NCBI RefSeq assembly: GCF_001039355.2
Contig: NW_019774236.1
Coordinates: 548,312 to 587,031, forward strand
DNA length: 38,720 nt
DNA from: Lingula anatina
Taxonomy: Eukaryota > Brachiopoda > Lingulata > Lingulida > Lingulidae
Reading direction: 5' to 3'
In this document: positions 11,601 through 22,261 of the stretch, in pieces
Numbering within the stretch: the first letter of the stretch is position 1
How the letters are laid out: the number at the start of each line of letters is the position of its first letter
Position numbers and translations under genes: made by a program
The notes under the pieces: generated by a model
What the model saw: only the letters and a program-made list of their open reading frames with translations
Told to the model about the DNA's origin: nothing
The model's database searches: none

Positions 11601-14600
11601 CGTTACAAAAATAAAACCATTAAAGCCATGGGGAAGTTTGGTAATCGCTACAACCACTTGCTGGGCTTAATGTTAGTATTGCAAATTTTTTATCAATGAA
11701 TCAAGAGTTTTTTTAGCAGTGTAAAGTAAAATATCTTGCCATTCCTTTATTTGATATTTTTAAAATTTTCAAAATTTGAATGTATACCCCCCCATCCAAA
11801 AAAAAAAAAAAAAAAAAATAGAATAAAGATTGTTATATGTAGAGGGTGTAGTTGACCGTTTTGTTTGAATGCACAATTGACTGGAAAAGGGACAAAGTGT
11901 GTATGCACCATTCAATCAATGATATAACATGTCTGCATTCCACACATATTTTCTGTCAGAAAAAAAAATGAACCACATTTCTCTGTAAAATGAGACCCAG
12001 ATTTTGGGATGCATGTTACAGTCTAATGTGTCCACGTTAACTTTTGACCTTTACTTGTCAGCTAACTTGGTTATTAAAAGAGTGGGTCCTATTTAATGGA
12101 AAAAACTTTGCAGTGGTAAGATATGATTGGTTGCACTTATTATTTTCGGTCTTTAAGAGGAGCAGAGTGACCATTTATATGGTTTGAAGGATCTGGCTAA
12201 CATTTTCAATCAAATTGAAATGGAAAGTTAGATGTCATTTTTCTTTAAAACAGATTGTCAAAGAAGATATATATAGTATATATAATAGTTTTGTAAATTT
12301 ATAAAAATGATTGATTGCCACTGCCCAAAGTCTGATTTGTTTTGTAGCAAAAGAACTGTTGAGAGAATTTTTTTACAGTACATTACCAGATAGAGATGTC
12401 AATGTCATCAACCAGATTTATCAAATCTTCTTCAATTTTTTTTTTCACAGAGGATTGGGTGCATTGTCTTACAATTCTGGTTTGATACACGCCACCATCA
12501 TTAGAAAAAACTTGCTTTGGTCTGTTTCCAGCTGCCCAAATGTATCAGACACCAGTGAACAACATTTAAAATATTTTGAAGAGCTGTCTGCTGAATGAGG
12601 GGCAGGGAAATAATGGTGAGACACATGATATAGACAGGAACAAACAGTATTATAAATTCATTTGTTACTACAAGCTATGAATCATATTATGTACACAATA
12701 CACAGACAAGAACAAACTGTTGAAAAAAGATAAGAAACTAGGTCAAGATAGGCTTCCTCATAACTCTAGAATACAAAAGATTGCCTTCACGTGCCTTTCT
12801 TCACGGTCCTGTATTCTTTTATTGATTCCACAATCAAAGAAATAAAAGAAAGATCAGGTGTCTGGTCTGACTGTGGTGATGCTATTAGCACCGCAACAAT
12901 AACCTTTTGACAGAACTATCCCCCCACTCAGAGCACCTGTCAAGAGCACCTTGTTTAGAACTCTGATAGCAGTAAAAGGGAAAATTGTAACAGCAGCTCC
13001 CCAGACCCACATAATAACGTTATTATGTCCAAGTTTGCATCAGCTGATGGATGTACCACATAATAACAGTTGGTACTAGTAGGATGTGTGTATACTAGTA
13101 ACCCCCTCGCTTACAGTACACACAAACACAGTGACACACACACACACTATTTCAGTTTAGCTTTTGTAATTTTCTGTGTATTTTACTGTTTATTATTATT
13201 ATTATGATATAAATCCAAATATCAGACATAGCATCAAAATTGTACCCATTCTGATTAAATGCAATGTTAAGTCAATATATATTTCATCTCTCTGGGGTCA
13301 GTTTATATTATCAGCTGTGATGAAACTATATGTAGGCCAGGTCATATGTACCAGGTGAACTGAAGCATTTGGCTGTGTTCTCTGTGTCTTTTACCCTTCA
13401 ACCTGTGTCACAGCACTAGTGAGGCTGGAATGATTAGACGATTGGTCAGATTAAAAGGAGTTTCTTTGATAAGGGTGTCCATGTCCATTTTTTTGTTTTA
13501 GTTATGTCTTTTTTAAGAATGGAATTCCCACAAGGTTGAAGAGAGTATATATACACTGTATACAGTACGTATGTGTTTCTTTCCAAGAACAGCAACAGCA
13601 ACAAATAATTATCAATAAATAAAAATATGGCCCAGAAGCCTAAAGCTAGTTCACTGTTTGTATCTCCACAGTAAAAAAAAATTCCCTCAGTCACCCTTAA
13701 CCCATCAAAATATATATACTTTTATCGGTGCATGATGTTGCACATGTCTGAACCCTGACCCTTTCTGTTGAGAACTGCATTTGGATAACTATATGTACTT
13801 GAACAATGATTAGGCCACACTTTTTTATTTTTATGGATGACATCCTCTGGGGACCCCAAAGTCGGTGCGAGCGGGCGAAAAAAAAAAAAAAAACAGTCCA
13901 AAAAAAAAAAAAACTGCTTAAGAAAAGTTATGTTTTCAGTACACAGCTGGAAACACTAANTTCCTGTTTATTATTATTATTATGATATAAATCCAAATAT
14001 CAGACATAGCATCAAAATTGTACCCATTCTGATTAAATGCAATGTTAAGTCAATATATATTTCATCTCTCTGGGGTCAGTTTATATTATCAGCTGTGATG
14101 AAACTATATGTAGGCCAGGTCATATGTACCAGGTGAACTGAAGCATTTGGCTATGAATGTTCTCTGTTTCTTTTACCCTTCAACCTGTGTCACAGCATTG
14201 GTGAGGCTGGAATGATAAGATGATCAGTCAGATAATAATTCTGTTTTAAGAAACATGTCCATTTTTTGCTTAAAAACTTTTTTATTAATGGAATTCCTAC
14301 AAGGCTGAAGAGAGTACTAGTATATATGTTTCATTCCAAGAACAACAACAGCAACAAATAGTTATCTATAAATAAAAATGTCCCAGAAGCCTAAAGCTAG
14401 TTCACTGTTTGTATCTCCACAGTAAAAAAAAAAAAAAAATTCCCTCACCCTTAACCCATCAAAAAATATATATATACTTTTATCGGTGCATGATGTTGCA
14501 AGATGGACCAGATACATGACACATTCTGAACCCTGACCCTTTCTGATGAGAACTGCATTTGGATAACTTTACATACTTGAACAATGATTACAGGATAAAA

Positions 14601-17600
14601 AAGACACTAGGTCAGATATATTGGTAAAACTGAGTGGTCCATTTGCTAGTACCTCATCACCTGAAACAATATTATACTGCACTATTTACACAAACACAAT
14701 ATTATACTGAACACCTGTCCTTTCTGTTTGTTTTAAGCCACTATAAACACACCATATTTAGATATTTTCAGTCAATTAAATAAAGTGCAGATCTGAAATA
14801 GATGTCTAAATCTATAAACTGGGGGTCATGGCAACTGTAGAGTCACACCCCATCACTATGGTGATTTGCAACACAAATGTCAGTCAGAATGGCTTTCTGG
14901 CATTTATCAAGACAGTAGGGCAAATGTCTTTAGAGGAGTTCACATAATGATGCCTAGTAGGGTGTTCATTAAAAATGGTCTTTAGCCCGGTGTGTAACTC
15001 CTCTTGTAGGTTATTGACCTTTTTCTTTTTATAATACCATGAATGTCACTTGCAAATTGGTATTAGAAATCAATATATGTTGGAGTCAAGGCAATCTTTT
15101 TCTAGATTGCGTCAAAATTTTACATCTCTTTTTGAGTTGTCTTTGTATTGATTCTTCTTTGTTTGTGCACAGTGTGCATGTACATGTATGGATTTTACTT
15201 TGATGTTTTAACAGTGATGAAAAAAGTAAGACATACTGTTGACTTACAAGTAGCAGCTTTGTCTCTGTATATACATAGCATCTTTTCATCTCTAAAGTTC
15301 AATACGTTATGGAAATTGGGATATTGGAAAACTAGAACGTTAGACTTTATATTGAGTAGTAATTTAGGGAAATTTTCACTGTCAACACACTGGTAGATAT
15401 CACATAATAGGCCCCTCTTGTGAGTGAAGAAGACACAAAGTTCATCATAGATAATTTCAAGGATCAGTTGTTTATAATGCATTATAACAACTCAACAAGA
15501 CAAATGAAGCTGTTTTTATCCATGTACCAATTTACCAGGATGAAGGTTTAATTTGTTCCAACCCCTGACATCACTGTAATTATAAGATTTTGCCCAGTAA
15601 CCCAGATAGAGACTGGGCAACTGATCTGTTTATTGGAATGTGTACGTGATCTATGCTTACGTATATATTTATGGATAGTGAAGTTGCCAGTGACTTGGTG
15701 TTTGCACTTTAGAAACCTGAGATAACTCCTCATCTGGTTTAAAGAGGAGGGTAAATGCTGTGTAAACAGGACCAGGAGCCCAAACAACTGGTCACTGATA
15801 ATGGTAACTTTAAACTGATCTTCTCGGCTCTGTTGGCAAGTTCATACCAGAGTCAACTTAAGCCATGTTAACCTTGAAAAATTATACAAATAAGATTAAT
15901 GAAATAAATGAATGTTAAATGCTTTCTGAAAGCATCTCAACAATACTATTGCAACGAAAAAGTCTGTTATGTTACTTTACATCCTGTCAATTTCTTTGCC
16001 ACAAACCAATAAACAGCTGATCATCTGTTGTGAATGTGACCTATGTAGTCAGATCCCAGGGTTTTGATTATAAACTATGTACTGCTTTAGATTTAAAAAT
16101 ATCATTCAAATTAGTTCAAGGGATTTTTTACAAGGCTATAACCTGACATCATGTGCTCAGGTATGTAATCTCTACATTGTAATTTACACAAAAAATTATA
16201 TTTATATGTATTTCCTTCAGTTAATCCTAAGTTAGGTAAGTTGAACCTGGTGAACAACCTGACGTTACCTAGCCTGCCTTGCTAGCTTGTCAAGTTACAC
16301 TGGCATTTCTGTTGATACGGTCTAATGATCATTGGTGTGGTAACATGGCATGGTACTTACTGGAGACCCATTTATGCTTAAACTATATGGAGCACAATAT
16401 CTGAATACAGATTTGAAGTGTGTTCAGGATGAAATGTCTACTATTGAATTTCAGATGTATAAATGGATTTAGTTACTTAGGATTAAGGAAAATAATCCTC
16501 CTCTCAGTATGTCACTGTATATGGGTATTGTAAATGACCTCAATTTATGTAAGGTGATCATATTTCTTCTGACAGAAACCCAGGGGGTGGGTTGTTTATT
16601 GACTACTTCATCCACAGGTAGAATGGGTATAGTGCACTCTGTTGATCATTGGCTTTTCCTCTGGTTCTAGGTGGAGGGTAATGACCCAACTTGCACTTTT
16701 AGTTACTATTTACAGTGGAATGTTCTAAGTAGTTTATTAGGAAGGCAGGGTACTTGTTCAAAATGCAGGGCTGTCCATAATTTAGGACTTTTGACAGTAA
16801 TGGTTTATGGATTATGCTATTTATTTATTTATTTAATCTGTCAGCTATTATAAGGATGCTGTCTGTTAAATTTCCGACATTTTTTAGTTTCCGTGTAAGT
16901 ATTATTTGTAGAAATTATGCAGGATAACTATTACTCCTAATTTTTTTTTACTATACCTTACCTTATATTTTTTACAACTGTAGACGCTGACATTTATATT
17001 AAGGATCATTAAACATTCATTCATTTCAAAACACTGTATTCAGAGTCATTACACTTATGTCAGATTTTTATTTCCAAAAGTGTCTCTGTTTAGATTTAGA
17101 TAGAGTAGAAGCTTCATTTGCACACTGCCAAGTCTAAATTGAAAACCGCCGAAGTTCAGGCATGAGAGTGCACGTGTGTATGTTTTTGTAGGAAGTTTAT
17201 AAAAATGCACCAAATGCTGCCACAAAATTTGATTGGTTAAAATTACCCCGATTTGTAACAGGCACACTCATTGGCTGGTTGAGGTAGACAAAATCAGGTA
17301 ATGAATGCAGCATTGTGAGTAATGCTTGGGCAGCGTTTACTGCACAAATAAATAGGTGTTAAACAAACAAGGCCAAGAGTTTCAAGATTTGGCGGGTCGA
17401 CAGGGACTGGACAGGTCAGTTTGTGTTGATAGTGTACTGTACTGTACTTATGAAAAGGTTTATCTTGTTGCTTTCACTTGTGCTGACGTGAGTCAGACCT
17501 AGTTAGATGTCGTGGGCTCAACACCACTGCACTTCCAAGTTCTAAGTACTAAATTACTCAAAAGAGGTTAAAATAGGATTTGTCTTCCGTTTTGGTACAA

Positions 17601-20548
17601 TGCTGAAGCTTTAAGAACACTTTGTCATCCACTTGAGATCTGATAGTACATGCATTTATACTTATACTTTCTGAACTGTTCTGAAAAAAAAAATTGAAGT
17701 CGGATTTTTTTTAAATTGAAGACTGGAGTTGCTGAAGTAGATTTACAGATATTATCTGAATGTCACTACAGAAGTCCTACTTCTATTTTAAATTTAGGAA
17801 ATGTGGTACAAAAAGACATTCTCATTCTCGATAATATTTGGAGACTCCCTCATGTGTGTGTGTGGGGGGGGGGGGGGGAAATCTAACTCCAGTTGGAAAA
17901 ATGTACCTGTATTTTTATCACATTGATGGACATTGTAAAATAAAGTAATTTTTATTCATGTTATGAATTTTCAGAAATCTCCCAGGAAGAACTTGGACAG
18001 TCCACGAAAAAGCAAAGGCACTCCCAGAAAGAAGGTCAAGGAACCAGAGCCAGCCACCCCAGAGAAAATGGACATCAGCAGCCTTTCGGATGAGGAACTT
18101 ATGGAGAAGTTGAAAGAGCTTGGGTACTCGCCAGGACCAATTGTTGGTAAGGTTTTTTTTTTAAATGACAGAAACAAGAATTAGTTTCACAAAGATTCAA
18201 GTTTTTATGTCATAATGAAGTAAGTAAAAGTGATGTTTTTCCATGACATATTTTGGATCAGGAAAAAAGTAGCGCTCCTAAAAGTAATTTTTGTAATGGT
18301 TGATAGATCTCTCTAGAGATTTAGAGATAAATAGTTACTGTAAAAACTGATAAGTAGATATTTGACTGACTTGAAATAAATGCTAATGTAACTATTGAAA
18401 AGTAAAAAATAAACAATATATAAAATCATAAAAGACAAATTATTGTGTGTAAGCAAACTTTTTTGTAAGAGGTTTTACGTTCTAGATAAATTGATCTAAT
18501 TCTCTATCAATTCCAGAGAGCACCAGAGCTGTATATGAAAGAAAACTACAGAATCTGCTTGACTTTGGTCCTGCAGGGGAAAGAGTAGGGAACGGGGAGG
18601 ACCAATTCAGTGCTGATAGCTCACAAGGTAAGGGACAGACCTGTGTGTTGTATATATTTTGTACATTAACCTGAGAGCAAATATACAGAAACATTGGAGC
18701 AATAATCTAAAGAGACTAGCTGGAGAAATTTTCTTAAAGTTGTTCAGTCGGGAATTTTTTTTTTCGATCTAAATATAAAATCGGATTTTGTAGTGACTGT
18801 TTCTAAGGGGCCCCTTTTCTCCAGGCCCCCGTTTCACAAAGAATCTTAAATCCGTAGACGTCTTACTCGAGCTGGGTGGCCTAGCTAGGTCGACTTAGCT
18901 GAAGTCGACTTGGAGTGTTTCACAAAGAATCTAACGTCTTAGCTTGGCGTGCTTACCGTAGTCGACGCGCACGAGAAACTCTTCAAGAAAAGGAGGTGTA
19001 AAATTGCAAAAGTTTCACAAGACATGACGTTTCATGGCCTCTTTCGGCCGAGAACGATCGTTTATCAACGATAAAAGTCAGCCAAAACACAAACAAAGTT
19101 TGTTTTTGAACTTTATTGATTAGTTTAACTTCAATACAACTTCAAAGCAACAGTTAAACATTAGCTTGTCGTGGAACACTACTGAGGGACGTCTAGCGGT
19201 CAAAAACATAAACAAACACGCGATCGGCTGGGTAAAGTGGAATTTTATTTTTTATTTCAATATTCCATAAATGTCAGTGCTATTCAAGGATATTATAACA
19301 CAATATCTTGAAGGAGGTATGTTCTTTCCAAATTTTTGTTGTTTATGCTCTCATTTACCGAGTTTTAGTTGAGCTTGCCGACTTAAGTCTCCTCCCGAGG
19401 AGGCTTGACATCGTCGACTTACAGCTAAGAAAAAAACGACGTAAGCGACCTTTTAGATTCTTTGTGAAACGGGACTTAGTGACGTAACGACTTAATTACG
19501 TTGGTAACCAAGCCCTAAGTCAGGGAAACCGACTTAAGTTTTTTTGTGAAACGGGGGCCAGAATCATCTTTGGATGGTTTACTTGTCAGTAGGCACATAA
19601 TTATTTCATCATTAATTATATTTGTAGAGGAAGATACTGAAGAAGAACCAGAACCAATAAGGTGAGATTTTTATGCTTAGTAGGAGTCATATTTCTGTGA
19701 TATTTGTTGGTGTTTATTTTTGCTATTATATTCACATATTTGAAAGAACACTCATATAAAAAGTTTGATCTGACTTTCGCAGATATTTTATAGCAGCTTA
19801 ACAAGGAGATGAGTGCATTAACAAAGTGATATTGGAATTACAGGACGAGGTCAGATGATGTACGTAGAAGGGCAAAACAAAGCACAGACTCCCCGGCCAA
19901 AGCACGGCCACCCTCGCCACGGAAGAGAGTGAGGGACACAGGCTACAGGTATGGTCTCTGTAACACTGCATGCACCATCAGTGAAGTAGTTCCATTAACC
20001 AGTTAGTATTGGGTTGTACCTGTGGTTGAACAGTAAGGGTCAACAGCACTCTTGCCAAGGCCTTGGTCAGCGGTATGATAAAGATATGATAAAGAGTTCA
20101 TAAGTAAGGTTTTACAGCCCTTGCTCACAGGTTAAATCTTTTAAAAGTTGATCGAATTACCACATGCTGTGAAAACCGCAAGGTGAATAGTGAGCATTTC
20201 TAGCTGAGTGTTTCATCCCCCTCCACACACCCCTTAAAACAATTATATGAAATTGCAACATTTTTCTTTAGATAGGAAAAAATAATGAATGCCTGCACTG
20301 AAGAGATTATTATTGTTCATGTTATAGTCTGTAAATCTTTTTATCACCATTTCAGGTCAGCACCAGCTCCAGCTGCTGATGTGGCTCCTCCTGCCACCTC
20401 TGGTGCTGCCCCCACACAGAAGAAACGCAGCCTGTCTCTGGTGGTGCAGGTCCTGATTTTCGTGGTCATTGCTGTTTTCGTCTTCCTGGTACTGCAGAAT
20501 ATGGAGCCGGCTGGGAAATCTAAAGTTCCCAAGATTAAGAGTTCATAA
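8613..20548 (+). CDS. TMPO: Lamina-associated polypeptide 2 / thymopoietin-like protein
   Basis: Inner nuclear membrane protein expected to tie chromatin (through DNA and BAF) to the lamina. Exons: 8613-8816, 17975-18146, 18517-18627, 19628-19661, 19844-19948, 20356-20548; 272 residues; stop TAA at 20546-20548. Residues 1-45 form the LEM-like domain (LTKEKLRQELKLNDIELPGP, then KKDVYVELYRKHL), followed by FSSDEE, which is also present in vertebrate LAP2. Residues 69-98 are basic with three S/T-P-x-K sites. Residues 100-140 form the LEM domain (SLSDEELMEKL, GYSPGPIVESTRAVYERKL). A short acidic stretch (163-173) and an Arg/Ser/Pro-rich linker precede one membrane segment at about 235-256 (VVQVLIFVVIAVFVFLVLQ) and a short basic lumenal tail. 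It is shorter than vertebrate LAP2-beta and lacks most of that lamina-binding region. Emerin or other LEM proteins are less likely because both N-terminal domains are present. Confidence 0.87.
11787..11818 (+). repeat. Homopolymer tract C7-ATCC-A21
   Basis: A run of C at 11787-11793 followed shortly by 21 A at 11798-11818, inside TMPO intron 1. It may be the tail of an old retroposed insert, but no body or target duplication was recognised. Confidence 0.7.
13186..13812 (+). repeat. Duplicated segment, copy 1
   Basis: Starts at CTGTTTATTATTATTATTATG and runs, with small indels, to TTGAACAATGATTA. The same sequence recurs about 778 bp downstream. No coding content was recognised. Confidence 0.85.
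13964..14591 (+). repeat. Duplicated segment, copy 2
   Basis: Direct repeat of 13186-13812, nearly identical for the first 190 bases and then with scattered substitutions and indels, for example an extra stretch near 14500. It begins four bases after the N at 13960, so it may be an unmerged second haplotype rather than a true tandem duplication. Confidence 0.85.
17862..17878 (+). repeat. G17 homopolymer
   Basis: A run of 17 G preceded by a short GT repeat, about 97 bp upstream of the acceptor of TMPO exon 2. It could form a G-quadruplex in the pre-mRNA; length is uncertain because homopolymers are prone to sequencing error. Confidence 0.7.
18824..19559. mobile_element. Non-autonomous DNA transposon, 736 bp, in TMPO intron 3
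   Basis: The ends are a perfect 17 bp inverted repeat: GGCCCCCGTTTCACAAA at 18824-18840 and its complement at 19543-19559. Inner copies of the same end sequence (TTTCACAAAGAATCTAACG near 18919 and GATTCTTTGTGAAACGGGAC near 19457) suggest nested or repeated ends. The body is rich in GTCGACTTA-like words and contains no transposase frame. No target duplication was recognised, so superfamily is not assigned. Confidence 0.72.
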
Positions 20549-20729
20549 GAATCTGTATGAAGATGTTGGAGACTGAAGTGAAGTAAATGCCATAAAGATA
20601 ATATCTTTGCATTGGGCTTTCTCAAAGACTGTAGTAACATTTGACATCTCTGTGTGTTCTTAATGAGCAAAGCCTTACTGATCAAATGAATGGTTTTTAG
20701 TGCCATTGGGCATAGGTTGAGATCTTATA

Positions 20730-20937
20730 CCCCCTTTACACTGGACGGCGTCCTTTCTGCGACCATGAAATTTGGCATCGCTGTGGTCTCAATAAGGAGG
20801 CATGAGCATTGATTTGGTATCAGAATGAATGCTTAATGATCGGCCAGTTGTCGGCAGGTAAAGTATTATAATTCTTTAACTCTCAAATGGGGCCGAACTG
20901 CTGGACGCAGAAGGGACGCCGTCCAGTGTAAAGGGGG
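20730..20937. mobile_element. MITE, 208 bp, downstream of TMPO stop
   Basis: Terminal inverted repeats of about 30 bp with one or two mismatches: the left end begins CCCCCTTTACACTGGACGGC and the right end is its complement, finishing GCCGTCCAGTGTAAAGGGGG. The interior of about 150 bp is unrelated and non-coding. No exact target duplication is visible at the chosen ends. Confidence 0.78.
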
Positions 20938-21143
20938 CTTTACAGTCACAATGCCTTGCAGTGGTAGTAGTTTGTGGTACACAGGTACGCAAGGATTCCA
21001 TCAGAGTTGAGGTAATAGAGCTTATACGATTGGATTCCAACAAAATCTTGAGATAAGAGAGCTTATATGATTGAACTGAAATGTGACAGCCAGGGACCGC
21101 TATCACTGTAAAGATTTATGATGAGATCTTAAAACCTGTGTAA

Positions 21144-21357
21144 GACCCCATTCCCAGAGATTAGATTGATCCAACTAGATTGACCTAACTCCCTGGGGGT
21201 TCACGCTAAATAGCTGTCAGCCAAGCGGGCACGAAAGTTAATTACCTCCATACAGCTTGTAGTAGGCGGGACGGACATTTAAGCCGGATTATCTGACAGT
21301 AATCTAGTGAGACTCCCCACGGGGATAGATCAAACTAAAATCTATGGGAATGCGCCC
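21144..21357 (+). mobile_element. Harbinger-like MITE, copy A (214 bp)
   Basis: Flanked by TAA at 21141-21143 and 21358-21360. The ends are imperfect inverted repeats (GACCCCATTCCCAGAGATTAG and the complement of CTATGGGAATGCGCCC). A 3 bp TWA-type target duplication is characteristic of PIF/Harbinger elements (established knowledge). A second copy in the opposite orientation lies at 22698-22911. No transposase is encoded. Confidence 0.82.
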
Positions 21358-22261
21358 TAAGTGTCTATGTACGTTTAACATAGATGCTATATGAGATTGA
21401 ACATCTATATAAATGTAATCATTATTATAATTATTGATATCATTATTAATTCCATGCAGTTTTTGGTTCAGCAGCAGACTATTGTTTACTTTAAGAAAAC
21501 TGAAGTTAGAGTATTTTCATTTCTATCACTAGTTTATACTTTTTGTGAAAAGATTTTACACTTTTCAAATGAAGCAGGATGGAATGTTTTGTTTAGAAAT
21601 AATCATTTTTTAAAAAATTTAGTGGTGTTAAAATTCTAACTCACTAACAAGGAACATTTTTATGTCATCAAAAGTTAAACTACCTTGTTACTTAAACTTC
21701 TTTTGAAAGAAATTTCATATCAAACAGTCACATGAAAGATTGCCAATATTATTAAGGATTATTTTTGTATTACTTGAACATTAATAAACAAGTAGAAAGT
21801 TTAAGTTTTATTTGTTGTAAATTATTTTTATGATGTACTGTCCAAAAAAACTTGAATTGCATCAAATGTATAATGATAGAAGTTCTTTGATAATACATTT
21901 TATGAAAATGTCAGAATGACTTCCATTCAGAAGCACTTGAAAAATAGTCACGAAGTCGATCACCAGGTGTATTTTAAATAATCAAATTTTCAATTTGAGT
22001 TAATAAATTAGGTCTTAAACAACTGCAGTAATCTATTTTCAAACATTATCACAGGATTTTGCATTGAATGAAGTCCTAAAATTAATATATGCAATATGCT
22101 TGAAACCAATTTGAAAGTAACTTCCTGATAAACTTATCTTTGGTTCTTTTCATCTTACAAAGAAGACATTGGAAATTATTCATGAATAACAGTGTCAGTG
22201 ACATGCCTCAATCACTTGGAAGTTGTGCAGCTATTTTGTCTGAAATTTCCAGGATGTAATC

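Larger units (their letters stand above)
8817..17974 (+). other. TMPO intron 1 (9.2 kb)
   Basis: Bounded by a GTGAGT donor and a TTTTCAG acceptor. I see no convincing coding exon inside; the open frames are short and have no recognisable family motif. It holds a duplicated 0.6 kb segment (13186-13812 and 13964-14591), the only ambiguous base of the window (13960), a C/A homopolymer tract (11787-11818), a possible inverted-repeat element (16210-16496), a 20 bp palindrome (13009-13028) and a 17-G run (17862-17878). Vertebrate LAP2 has isoform-specific exons, so an unseen alternative exon is possible. Confidence 0.8.
20549..22261. other. TMPO/RENBP convergent intergenic and 3' UTR region
   Basis: No exon recognised. 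A plus-strand AATAAA for TMPO lies at 21783-21788 and a minus-strand AATAAA for RENBP (TTTATT on plus) at 21807-21812, so the 3' UTRs may overlap. The region also contains two MITEs (20730-20937 and 21144-21357), which would be part of the TMPO 3' UTR if the 21783 signal is used. The remainder is AT-rich with no other visible feature. Confidence 0.55.

Noticed and set aside
12311-12598. 95-codon open frame inside TMPO intron 1
   Set aside because: No recognisable domain, composition matches the intron, and no matching splice phase to exon 1 or 2 is evident. An alternative LAP2 exon cannot be fully excluded.
21391-21639. 82-codon open frame between the two inverted MITE copies
   Set aside because: AT-rich, low-complexity translation beginning in TTATTA-type sequence; more likely 3' UTR or intergenic DNA.
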